From: Tuwongella immobilis
Lineage (GTDB): Bacteria; Planctomycetota; Planctomycetia; Gemmatales; Gemmataceae
Direction of reading: 5' to 3'
Length of the DNA stretch: 64,000 nt
Assembly (NCBI RefSeq): GCF_901538355.1
Contig: NZ_LR593887.1
Coordinates: 186,001-250,000, forward strand
In this document: in pieces, positions 33,630 to 41,731 of the stretch
Numbering within the stretch: position 1 is the stretch's first letter
Layout of the letters: every line of letters starts with the position of its first letter
Position numbers and translations under genes: made by a program
The notes under the pieces: generated by a model
Told to the model about the DNA's origin: nothing
The model's input: only the letters and a program-made list of their open reading frames with translations
The model's database searches: none

Positions 33630-35840
33630 ATGAAACAGCCACCTGATCGTTGGTTGGAACAACTGCTCCTCGAAGGGGTGCTGATCCCCGAGGATTGGGA
33701 GGCACTTTCGGAAGACAAGCGCGCGGATATCTGCCGACTCACCAATCGAGATGCGGCGATTAGTGCGTTGGTGGAAGCGAAACTGCTGACGACCTTTCAG
33801 GCGTACCGTCTTCGCTATGGGAGTTGCGAAGGACTGGTGCTGGGGAATTATCGCTTAATTGATCGAATTGGTGCCGGTGGCATGGCGACGGTGTTTCGTG
33901 CCGAGCATCGCCGACTGCGTCAAGCGGTGGCCATCAAGGTGTATGTGGCCTCGGCCGATCAGGATCCGCGGTCGCTGACCCGCTTCTATACCGAAGCCCG
34001 CGCCATTGCCCGATTGCAGCATCCGCACATTCTGCATGCCATCGATGCCGGTGAAGTATTGGTGCAACAGGTTCCCTGGCATTACTTTGTGACGGAACTC
34101 ATTCCCGGTCGCAATCTCGAAACCATCGTCCAAGATGATGGTCCGCTCGATCCGCCGCAGGCATGTTCGCTGATTCATCAGATTGCCGATGCCCTTCAGG
34201 CCGCCCATGAAGCTGGGCTCATTCATCGGGATATCAAACCGTCGAATATTATGGTGACGCCCGATGGACAGGCCAAATTGCTCGATTTCGGTCTGACACT
34301 CGCTCCGGGGTCGCGGCGAGTGACCGATCCCGGGGCAATTCTGGGAACGGTGGGATACATCGCCCCCGAACAGGTGCGCGACGCCACACGAGTCGATGCA
34401 CGGGCCGATTTGTTTTCGCTTGGTTGTACGCTATTTTGGGCATTGACGGGGACCGATCCATTTCCATCGCATACGGGTGCGATCCAGGATTTGTTGCGGC
34501 GTTTGAATCAAGCCCCCCCGTCCGCTCGGGCCATTCGTCCCAGTTTACCGTTGGCATTGGACTTGTTGATTCAGCGGCTGATGGACCCAAACCCTGATCT
34601 GCGTTACCCTTCCGCTCAAGCGGTGATGGGGGTGTTGTATCCGTTTTGGGATGCTCGCCATCACGATTTGCCCGTCTCGCTGCCGACGATTGCGGAGAGT
34701 CGCGGGCCGGTTGCGCTGCCGACGTTCGCTTCCGGGGCTCCTCGCCAACATCGAGTGCTGATCGCCGATGATGAACGCTCCATTCGCATGCTCTGTTCCA
34801 GTGCTTTGCAGAACGACCGAATGCTCGTAGATGTGGTGGATAATGGCCGAGATGCGATTGATTATTTGATGAAGCAGTCGGCAGATTTGCTGTTGCTGGA
34901 CATCAACATGCCGGAAATCAACGGCGTGGAGGTGTTGCGGTATGTTCGAGAATTGAATCAACACACGCATCTGAAAGTGATGATGTTCTCGGGGCACTCT
35001 TCCAGTGACGAATTGGCCCGGTTACTGTCAGAAGGTGCCGATGACTTTCTCATTAAACCCTTTAGCATTGTGCAGTTACGCGCACGGGTCCGAAATGTGC
35101 TGCGGCTCAAAGATGTGCAAGAGCGATCGGATCAACTCAATCAGCATCTCTTGGCGGTGAATTCGGAGTTGGAGCGAAATCTGCAAATTCACGACGGCGA
35201 TCTGTTGCGGTCCCGGGGGGCGTTGGTGCTGGCCGTTACCAAATTGGTCGAGCAACGCACGCATGAATCCGCAGCGCATCTCCTTCGCCTGCAACGGAAT
35301 GCGCGATTGCTCTGCGAAGAAGCGGCACAAATGGCCGGCTTCCAAGGGCTGATGGATGAGACATTCATTCGCACACTTGAGGACAGCATCCCACTTCACG
35401 ATATTGGTAAGATCGCGCTGCCGGATTACATCCTCTTGAAGCCGGGCCGGTTGGATGCGGAGGAGCGGTTATATATGGAGGCACACACCACGATTGGAGC
35501 GACGACCTTGGCGGAAGTTGTTCGTGTGCATGGGTTTGCGGCGGGGTTCCTGCAAATGGCCGTCGATGTGGCGCGGCATCATCATGAACGCTGGGACGGC
35601 AACGGCTATCCGGATCGGCTTTCGGGGATTGACATTCCCCTCGCCGCGCGGATTACCACCATCGTCGATGTCTACGATGCCCTTCGTTCGCAACGGAATT
35701 ATAAGCCGGCATTGTCCCATCATTCGGCGATGGCCGCGATGTTGCAGGCATCCGAAGGGCAATTCGATCCACAATTGCTGCAAGCCTTTGCGCGAATTGC
35801 CCCGCAGATGGAGCGGATATTTCGAGAGATGCCCAATTAA
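33630..35840 (+). CDS. Ser/Thr kinase - response regulator receiver - HD-GYP fusion protein
   Basis: From ATG 33630 there are 736 residues (a TTG at 33618 is an alternative). A short helical N-terminal domain (about 1-65) is followed by a complete Hanks kinase (72-335: GAGGMATVF, Lys103, HRDIKPSN Asp201, DFG Asp219, GTVGYIAPEQ). Next is a CheY-like receiver (about 374-492: acidic pair Asp380/Asp381, phosphoacceptor Asp424 in LLLLDINMPE, FSGHSS, Lys476). A helical linker leads to an HD-GYP domain (about 530-730: HDIGKIALPD with His590/Asp591, ILLKPGRL, HHERWDGNGYPDRLSG). All key catalytic residues are present in all three modules. HD-GYP domains hydrolyse cyclic di-GMP (or cGAMP). No transmembrane segment is seen. 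The gene faces the epimerase-like gene with only 6 bases between stops. Confidence 0.9.
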   Translation: MKQPPDRWLEQLLLEGVLIPEDWEALSEDKRADICRLTNRDAAISALVEAKLLTTFQAYRLRYGSCEGLVLGNYRLIDRIGAGGMATVFRAEHRRLRQAVAIKVYVASADQDPRSLTRFYTEARAIARLQHPHILHAIDAGEVLVQQVPWHYFVTELIPGRNLETIVQDDGPLDPPQACSLIHQIADALQAAHEAGLIHRDIKPSNIMVTPDGQAKLLDFGLTLAPGSRRVTDPGAILGTVGYIAPEQVRDATRVDARADLFSLGCTLFWALTGTDPFPSHTGAIQDLLRRLNQAPPSARAIRPSLPLALDLLIQRLMDPNPDLRYPSAQAVMGVLYPFWDARHHDLPVSLPTIAESRGPVALPTFASGAPRQHRVLIADDERSIRMLCSSALQNDRMLVDVVDNGRDAIDYLMKQSADLLLLDINMPEINGVEVLRYVRELNQHTHLKVMMFSGHSSSDELARLLSEGADDFLIKPFSIVQLRARVRNVLRLKDVQERSDQLNQHLLAVNSELERNLQIHDGDLLRSRGALVLAVTKLVEQRTHESAAHLLRLQRNARLLCEEAAQMAGFQGLMDETFIRTLEDSIPLHDIGKIALPDYILLKPGRLDAEERLYMEAHTTIGATTLAEVVRVHGFAAGFLQMAVDVARHHHERWDGNGYPDRLSGIDIPLAARITTIVDVYDALRSQRNYKPALSHHSAMAAMLQASEGQFDPQLLQAFARIAPQMERIFREMPN

Positions 35841-35846
35841 GCGAGC

Positions 35847-36323
35847 TTAGATCAGTTTGTAAATGGAATCCGCGTGTTCTTCGTGACGGATTTCATCCAC
35901 CGGCTCGGTTTTGCCCCAACCCTTGTACAAGCGATTGGCTGCATTCAGGACGATTCCCTGGACATCGCCTGCATTTTTGTACGCATGCACAACCCCAGGC
36001 GGCACCACCAACGCATACGGATCATCGGCCCCGACCAGGCGAATTTCGCGGTTCCCATACGTCGGCGAACTGGGACGATTGTCCCACAAATACACCTTGA
36101 AATTCGATGGGCCGTAGAAGCAGAAATAATCGGCCTGATCGACATGCTCATGCGGGCCGCGGGCAACTCCCGGCTCGGTCATCGAGACATACGCCATCAC
36201 CGGGTGCCATTGCGCATCGAGTTCATCGTGCCGAAACAATTCGACCAGCCAACCGCGATGATCCTTGAAAAATCGCAGGGATTTCCAAATGATGCCGTCA
36301 ATCGGTCCGTCACGAAATTCCAC
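35847..36323 (-). CDS. dTDP-4-dehydrorhamnose 3,5-epimerase-like (RmlC-type cupin) protein
   Basis: GTG at 36323 with AAGGA seven bases upstream gives 158 residues, a little short for RmlC (about 180). The cupin-like order RFFKDHRGWLVELFRHDEL, then RGPHEHVDQADYFCFYGP, then VVPPGVVHAYKNAG resembles RmlC-related proteins. His58 and His60 of the PHEH motif lie where RmlC has its catalytic His region. Without the full catalytic dyad assigned, it may be an isomerase for another sugar nucleotide or a divergent sugar-binding cupin. It follows mutS by about 36 bases on the same strand, probably in one transcript. Confidence 0.7.
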   Translation of the reverse strand: MEFRDGPIDGIIWKSLRFFKDHRGWLVELFRHDELDAQWHPVMAYVSMTEPGVARGPHEHVDQADYFCFYGPSNFKVYLWDNRPSSPTYGNREIRLVGADDPYALVVPPGVVHAYKNAGDVQGIVLNAANRLYKGWGKTEPVDEIRHEEHADSIYKLI

Positions 36324-36359
36324 GGTAGAATCCTTCCAATTCCGAGGTAATGATCGCCG

Positions 36360-38963
36360 TTAACTCTGCGGATTGTGCGCATCGGCTCCCGTTTCGTCAA
36401 CTCCACCAAACAACGATGGCCCTGCTGGCATCGCGCGGCGGCGACGGGGGCGTTCCGGGGGCATGGTGACACCGTCTGTTGCAGATGGATCTGCTGATAC
36501 CACAACGGGTTGCGGCATATCGATAGGAACGGGGCGAGGTTCGACCGGCGGGCGAGGCGTGGTCGGAAGTTGGTGCCGAGTTTCGAGCGTGCCCAAAATC
36601 GAACCCGCACGCTGCAACACCATCTCCGGCACCCCTGCCAATTTGGCAACGTGGATGCCGTAACTTTTCGCCGCGCTGCCTGGCCCAATTTGGTGCAGGA
36701 AGATGACTTCGTGATCCAATTCTCGCACCTGAACGTGATAATTCCGCAGTCGAGGTAGTGAGTCGGCGAGTTGCGACAATTCGTGATAGTGGGTGGCGAA
36801 TAATGCTCGGCACTGGATTTGATCGTGGAGGTATTCGGTGATCGCCCACGCCAGCGACACGCCGTCGTAAGTGCTGGTGCCACGGCCGATTTCGTCCAAA
36901 ATGACCAGGCTTCGCGGGCTGGCGTTGTTCAGAATGTTGGCGGCTTCGGTCATTTCGACCATGAACGTGCTTTGCCCGCGACTCAATTCGTCAGACGCTC
37001 CGACGCGGGTGAAAATGCGGTCGGTGATGCCAACTCGCGCAGCCTTCGCGGGGACAAAACTACCCAGATGGGCCATCAGGGTCAGCAGGGCAACTTGGCG
37101 AATAAAGGTCGATTTGCCGCTCATGTTCGGGCCGGTAATCAGCCAGAAATGCCCAACATCGGGCCCCAGAATCGCGTCGTTGGGCACAAACGTCCCCGGT
37201 GGTAGCGTCTGATCCAGCACCGGGTGGCGGGCATCGCGGAGTTCCAGAATCGGCTCATCGTGCAGTTGCGGGCGAACGTAATTGCGGGTGGCGGCGAGTT
37301 CGGCCAATCCGGTCAGAAAGTCAATGGTGGCAAGCACTTCCGCGGTATTGAGCAAGCGGGCGGTCTGCCCGGCAACGGCATCTCGAATTTCCGTAAATAG
37401 TTCCACTTCCAGGGCTTGCGACTTTTCCTCGGCGGAGAGGACTTTCTCTTCGTATTCCTTCAATTCGGGGGTGATGTAGCGTTCGCAATTCTTGAGCGTT
37501 TGTTTCCGAATGTATTCGGGTGGCACCTTCGTCGAATGCGTATTCGTAATTTCGATGTAGTATCCGAAGACCTGATTGAACCCGACTTTTAAGCTAGGGA
37601 TATTCGTGCGAGTAATTTCGGCTGCCTGATAGCGGGCAATCCAATCTTTGCCATTGCGTGCGAGGTCGCGCAGTTCGTCCAAGCCACGATGGAAGCCGGG
37701 GCGGATGACGCCGCCATCCCGCGGATTCATCGGCGGCTCATCGGCCAGGGCGCGATCCAGCAGTTCACGCAGGTCGGGGCAGAGTTCGATCTGCGATTCT
37801 AACTCGTTCAGCAATGGGGATTTGCGCGAGGTGATCTTGGCTTTGACACGGGGCAATAATCGCAAGGCACGCCCCACGGCGGTGAGGTCGCGGGGGGTGG
37901 CGCGGCCGGTGCTGACGCGGGAGGTCAGCCGTTGAAGGTCGGGCACTTGTTCGAGTAATTCGCGGAGTTCCGAACGGAGGGTGTGTTCGCGGACACATTC
38001 ATCGACCGCATCGAGCCGGGCTTCGATTGTCGCACGATCGGTCAGTGGGGCGAGAATGGCATCGTGCAGCATGCGTGCCCCCATGGCGGTGACGGTGCGA
38101 TCCATCACCGCCAGCAGCGAGCCATCGCGTTGTCCGTCGCGCAGGGTGCGGGTCAGTTCCAGGCTGCGGCGGGTGGTTTCGTCCAAGAGCAGCACGGTTT
38201 CCGCACGATAGGGGCGCAGTTGTCGCAAATGCTTGAGGCTGGCTTTGAGTGTTTCTTGCAGGTAGATCAGGAGCGCCCCCGCAGCAATGACGCACGCCTG
38301 ATCGTCATGAAATCCGTAGCCGGTCATCGTCGCCACTTGGAAGTGACTGTGCAGGGCCGCCTTGGTGGTTTCGGGGTCGAAGGTCCAATCGGGGCGGCTG
38401 GCGAGTGTGCGCGGGAGTCGGCGGGAGAGGGTTTCGTCGAGACGGTCAAACTCACTTTGGGCTAAAAGTGCCTCAGCGGCGTGGAGGCGGCTGATTTCGT
38501 CGGCAGCGTGGGATTTCGGGAAATCGGCGGCAAAGAAGAAGCCGGTGGATAACTCAACCCATGCCACGCCAACGGTTTGCCGCGATGGGACAATCGCCAG
38601 AAGATGATTGGGCCGGCGTGGGTCGAGCATCTCATCTTCGGTGATGGTGCCCGGTGTGACGACTCGAGTGACCTCGCGGCGGACGAGCCCTTTGGCTTGG
38701 GCGGGGTCTTCGACCTGGTCGCAGATGGAGACGCGCAGGCCAGCGGCGAGGAGTTTGCGAAGGTGGTTTTCCAGTGCGGGATGCGGGAACCCGGCCATGG
38801 GCATCGACTTATCGCGGCTGGTGAGGGTCAGACCGAGGACGCGAGCGGCGATTTCGGCATCTTCGCCGAAGGTTTCGTAGAAATCACCCATGCGAAAGAG
38901 CAGCAGCATGCCTGGATGTTGGGCTTTGGCGGCGTGATACTGCTGCATCATGGGGGTGGTCAT
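36360..38963 (-). CDS. mutS: DNA mismatch repair protein MutS
   Basis: The protein has 867 residues from ATG 38963 with AGGGA about eight bases upstream (GTG 38969 is possible). The mismatch-reading F-x-E motif is present near the N-terminus (MGDFYETF). The connector, core and clamp regions have normal length. The ABC-type ATPase has Walker A GPNMSGKST at about residue 612, the signature STFMVEMTEAANIL and Walker B LVILDEIGRGTSTYDG, then FATHYHEL. The C-terminus carries a Pro-rich linker and a short basic patch (RPRRRRAM). This is a MutS1-type repair protein. No mutL is in the window. Confidence 0.96.
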   Translation of the reverse strand: MTTPMMQQYHAAKAQHPGMLLLFRMGDFYETFGEDAEIAARVLGLTLTSRDKSMPMAGFPHPALENHLRKLLAAGLRVSICDQVEDPAQAKGLVRREVTRVVTPGTITEDEMLDPRRPNHLLAIVPSRQTVGVAWVELSTGFFFAADFPKSHAADEISRLHAAEALLAQSEFDRLDETLSRRLPRTLASRPDWTFDPETTKAALHSHFQVATMTGYGFHDDQACVIAAGALLIYLQETLKASLKHLRQLRPYRAETVLLLDETTRRSLELTRTLRDGQRDGSLLAVMDRTVTAMGARMLHDAILAPLTDRATIEARLDAVDECVREHTLRSELRELLEQVPDLQRLTSRVSTGRATPRDLTAVGRALRLLPRVKAKITSRKSPLLNELESQIELCPDLRELLDRALADEPPMNPRDGGVIRPGFHRGLDELRDLARNGKDWIARYQAAEITRTNIPSLKVGFNQVFGYYIEITNTHSTKVPPEYIRKQTLKNCERYITPELKEYEEKVLSAEEKSQALEVELFTEIRDAVAGQTARLLNTAEVLATIDFLTGLAELAATRNYVRPQLHDEPILELRDARHPVLDQTLPPGTFVPNDAILGPDVGHFWLITGPNMSGKSTFIRQVALLTLMAHLGSFVPAKAARVGITDRIFTRVGASDELSRGQSTFMVEMTEAANILNNASPRSLVILDEIGRGTSTYDGVSLAWAITEYLHDQIQCRALFATHYHELSQLADSLPRLRNYHVQVRELDHEVIFLHQIGPGSAAKSYGIHVAKLAGVPEMVLQRAGSILGTLETRHQLPTTPRPPVEPRPVPIDMPQPVVVSADPSATDGVTMPPERPRRRRAMPAGPSLFGGVDETGADAHNPQS

Positions 38964-39148
38964 GGTCACATCCCTGTTGGAATAATGAGTGCGCGAGGGA
39001 GAATCCCACCAACGGCATGCACGACCACCGTCGCGGGGCGACGCGATGGTGTGCTCATCGTCTCGAGCATACCGCAGAAATGGAGATCACGCGAGGATCG
39101 CCGTACGGGAAACCGCTCGCGTGGTGGGAAAGCGAGACCGACTGGTCG

Positions 39149-39568
39149 TCATTCGCGGGTCTTGGTCATGGTGACGACATTGCCTTTGCCGTGGTAGACC
39201 AATTCGGTCATGTAATAGCGCATGAGCAGCAGTCCACGCCCGCATTCCCGTTCGAGGTTTTCCGGGTCGCAGGGGTCGGGGACATCATCGGGATCGAAGC
39301 CTGGGCCTTCGTCGGCGATGCGAATATGGAAGCGATTGGGCGAGATTTGGTAGAGGATTTCCACGCGTTTGGCGGGGTCCATCTGGTTGCCATGCTTGAT
39401 TGCGTTGACGAGTGCTTCTTCAACTGCCAATTTGATGGCAAAGACGTCTTCTTCGGCGTATCCTTGGTTTTGGAGGGCTTCGGCGACGTCGGCTTGAATG
39501 CGGCGTGCCTCGCCGAGGTCGCTTGGAATGTTCTCTTCTCGATGGATTGGGCCGTTCGCAATCGACAT
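39149..39568 (-). CDS. Anti-sigma regulatory factor (RsbW/SpoIIAB-type serine kinase)
   Basis: The 139-residue protein is the full length of this family. The GHKL ATPase boxes are present: N-box EEALVNAIKHGN, G1 box DEGPGFDPDDVP and the G2-type CGRGLLLMRYYMTEL. In partner switching such a kinase binds a sigma factor or response module and phosphorylates a STAS antagonist. The STAS gene lies upstream on the same strand 204 bases away, supporting a pair. No PP2C phosphatase is adjacent. Confidence 0.85.
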   Translation of the reverse strand: MSIANGPIHREENIPSDLGEARRIQADVAEALQNQGYAEEDVFAIKLAVEEALVNAIKHGNQMDPAKRVEILYQISPNRFHIRIADEGPGFDPDDVPDPCDPENLERECGRGLLLMRYYMTELVYHGKGNVVTMTKTRE

Positions 39569-39772
39569 AGCAAGCTGCTCTCAAAAACACGAGAATCGCG
39601 CGGAGACGGAATCGAAAGAAATCGCCCCGAACGGGGTGTAACGATCGGCGCAACTGCCGCCCATGGTTCGCCATCCGAGGCGAAGCAACGGGGTGTGTTC
39701 GAGTCGTAAACCCATCGCAAGAAGCGGTTTCGGCTGATCGACGTGGATCAACCCAAACCGCTTGGAGCAGGC

Positions 39773-40135
39773 TTAGAAGGAAGCCAGTGCTTCGGATTCT
39801 GTGGCTTTGATTTTGAACAGCTTGTCTAAGCGGGTGATCTTAAAGACTTCGCTGATTTCCTTGGAGATGCCGCAGAGCACGAGCGTGCCTTTGACGCCTT
39901 GCAGCTTGCGGTTGAGGTTAATCAGCTTCCCCAGGGCGGCGGAGGAGAGGAATTCGACGCGGCTGAAGTTCAAGAGAATCTTTCGGCGGCCGAGTTCTTC
40001 CACCAGACGCACCAGATCTTCCCCAATGGCATTGATGTTTTGTTCGTCGATGATTTTATTGTCGATGAACGTGACCACTGCGATATCGCCGTGATCTTCG
40101 ACATCGAGACGCCGCTTGCGGGGTTGCGAAGTCAT
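39773..40135 (-). CDS. STAS-domain anti-sigma factor antagonist (SpoIIAA-type)
   Basis: The 120-residue single STAS domain starts at an ATG with GGGAG ten bases upstream. The strand-helix pattern is typical: VVTFIDNKIIDEQNINAIGEDLVRLVEE, then KILLNFSRVEFLSSAALGKLINLNRKL, then GTLVLCGISKEISEVFKITRL. The phosphorylatable serine aligns with Ser65 in FLSSAALG, where SpoIIAA has DSSGLG; the preceding Asp is Ser64 here. It is expected to bind the anti-sigma factor encoded downstream. Confidence 0.86.
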   Translation of the reverse strand: MTSQPRKRRLDVEDHGDIAVVTFIDNKIIDEQNINAIGEDLVRLVEELGRRKILLNFSRVEFLSSAALGKLINLNRKLQGVKGTLVLCGISKEISEVFKITRLDKLFKIKATESEALASF

Positions 40136-40358
40136 TGTGGGTACACTCCCTGCGGGCTATGGCAAGCTCAGATGGGGACGAGAGCATTTGTGCGGCGGCT
40201 AATCGCCACAATTGTTGTTGATTGTTCTGGGAATTGCCCATGCTGTCAAGCAGGATAGGAAGAATTCCGCATGAATCTCGAAATTTTTGCCCCGCTGGAA
40301 TCGAAAATCTCTTCCCAGGCTCCGCCAAGCTCGGCTTTCTTTCCCGCGTGAGTTTCCT

Positions 40359-40364
40359 TAGAAT
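40359..40364 (+). promoter_or_regulatory. Possible -10 box of the PfpI-like gene
   Basis: TAGAAT, five of six to TATAAT, lies about 50 bases before ATG 40414. The matching -35 (TTTCTT) is poor. Confidence 0.25.
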
Positions 40365-40413
40365 ACCCTCGTCTTTCTCCTTCCACTGCAATTCCTGCCG
40401 ATGAGGTGCGCTC

Positions 40414-40923
40414 ATGAAAGCGCTGATTCTGCTGGCTGACGGGTTTGAAGACCTCCAGTTATTTGCCCCGTGGTATCGGCTTCGAGAAGAGAATGTCCGC
40501 ATTACCATTGCAACGCCCTGGGGGCAGGAGGCAACGGGCAGCCATGGCTATGTGGTGGAGGCAGATTCGCCCATTGCTGAGATCAATCCCAACGAATATG
40601 ATCTGCTCGTGATCCCCGGTGGCCAAGCGCCGGCTCGACTTCGGTTGCGGGAAGATGCGGTTGGCATCGCTCGCACGTTCCTCGAAGATGGTCGGCGGGT
40701 GGCGGCCATCGATCACGGTGTGCAGCTGCTGATTAGTGCGGGGGGGCTGGATAGCCGCAAGGTGACGTGCCATCCCTCGATTCGGGACGATGTCCGGTTT
40801 GCGGGCGCGAACTACCGCGATGAGGCGGTCGTGGTCGATGGCTCGCTGTTGACCGGGCGTGGCAATGAGGATCTGCCGCAATTCTGCCGAAGCCTGGTTG
40901 CGGGCTTGGCGGTGCGAGCGTAA
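40414..40923 (+). CDS. DJ-1/PfpI superfamily protein with Asp in place of the nucleophile Cys
   Basis: GAGG seven bases before ATG sets the start (169 residues, normal for PfpI/YhbO). The fold landmarks are clear: MKALILLADGFEDLQL (conserved Glu12), LLVIPGGQAPARLR and RRVAAIDHGVQLLISAGGL. In PfpI, YhbO and DJ-1 the last block is AAICHGPxLL with a nucleophilic Cys on the elbow. Here residue 100 is Asp (codon GAT) followed by His101. The rest is well conserved, so a sequencing error is unlikely (two base changes from a Cys codon). The protein cannot act as a Cys-dependent protease or glyoxalase; a ligand-binding role is possible. Confidence 0.83.
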   Translation: MKALILLADGFEDLQLFAPWYRLREENVRITIATPWGQEATGSHGYVVEADSPIAEINPNEYDLLVIPGGQAPARLRLREDAVGIARTFLEDGRRVAAIDHGVQLLISAGGLDSRKVTCHPSIRDDVRFAGANYRDEAVVVDGSLLTGRGNEDLPQFCRSLVAGLAVRA

Positions 40924-40965
40924 TTCGGCGGTTGCCGTCGAATGATTCGGAATCGATGATCCAAT

Positions 40966-41007
40966 CAGCCTTGGGGAGTTCGGGAATGACCGGACTTTCC
41001 AAGGCTG
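40966..41007. terminator. Bidirectional terminator between convergent PfpI-like and FHA genes
   Basis: CAGCCTTGGGGAGTTCGG and CCGGACTTTCCAAGGCTG pair over 18 positions with two G-U pairs and one mismatch, loop GAATGA. It sits between stops at 40923 (plus) and 41051 (minus). Confidence 0.65.
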
Positions 41008-41050
41008 GTTCGTTGCTGGCGGCGATCTGGCCGTTAGTCGAGGCGGCGGA

Positions 41051-41731
41051 TTACGATTCCGTTGGTTCGGCGATTTCCCGCGAATATTGGGCCAGGAATT
41101 TCTGCACGGCTTGCAGGGTTTGCCATTCCCCGAAGCTCATTTTGATCTGCTGACGGTCGTCGGTCGCTTCGATGGTTTCCATCGCTTGGCTGATTCCGCG
41201 ATGCAGAAAATCGAAGACTTCCGCGAGTCGGGCCGATTGCGCCGCGTTCAATTTTTGCGGCAGCGGCGGGCGATCGGTATCGGAGGCATTCCAATTCGGT
41301 GGCAGCGGCGCACCGTCCAGGTTGACCGCAAATCCTGCATCATCCGGCAGTTCGCCCAGGTGGGTTTTCCCGTCGGGAATATTCAGCGGTGCCCCCCCCT
41401 GCGAGGCGCGTTGCGCGGCCTGATAATTGGCAATTTCTTCGGTGGTGCCGAACATCAACGTGGAGCGGCCGATGATGATTTGATCGCCGGGACGAAGGCG
41501 GCGGATCTGCACTGGCTGCCCATTCACACGGGTGCCGTTGGTGCTGTCCAGATCCGTCAGGATCACGTCGCCATCTTCCAATTGCACTTTGGCGTGATAG
41601 CGGCTGACTCGTTCATCATTGAGGCGCAACAAGTTGCCTTCTTCGCGGCCAATGGTGACCGGAATCGCCATGTCGCGGAAGACGCGGCCCTTGTCGATGC
41701 CATCGAGAACCTGAAACGTCACAGTCTTCAT
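41051..41731 (-). CDS. FHA domain protein
   Basis: ATG 41731 overlaps the miaA stop as ATGA; the longer frame upstream is a shadow of miaA. The 226-residue protein has an N-terminal FHA domain (about 20-95) with the phosphothreonine-binding residues GR (Arg29), RVSRYHAKV (Ser43, His46) and DLDSTNGTRVNG (Asn65). The remainder (about 100-226) is a polar linker and a helical segment. FHA domains read pThr in proteins phosphorylated by Hanks-type kinases, several of which are encoded nearby. Translational coupling to a tRNA modification gene is unexpected. Confidence 0.88.
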   Translation of the reverse strand: MKTVTFQVLDGIDKGRVFRDMAIPVTIGREEGNLLRLNDERVSRYHAKVQLEDGDVILTDLDSTNGTRVNGQPVQIRRLRPGDQIIIGRSTLMFGTTEEIANYQAAQRASQGGAPLNIPDGKTHLGELPDDAGFAVNLDGAPLPPNWNASDTDRPPLPQKLNAAQSARLAEVFDFLHRGISQAMETIEATDDRQQIKMSFGEWQTLQAVQKFLAQYSREIAEPTES

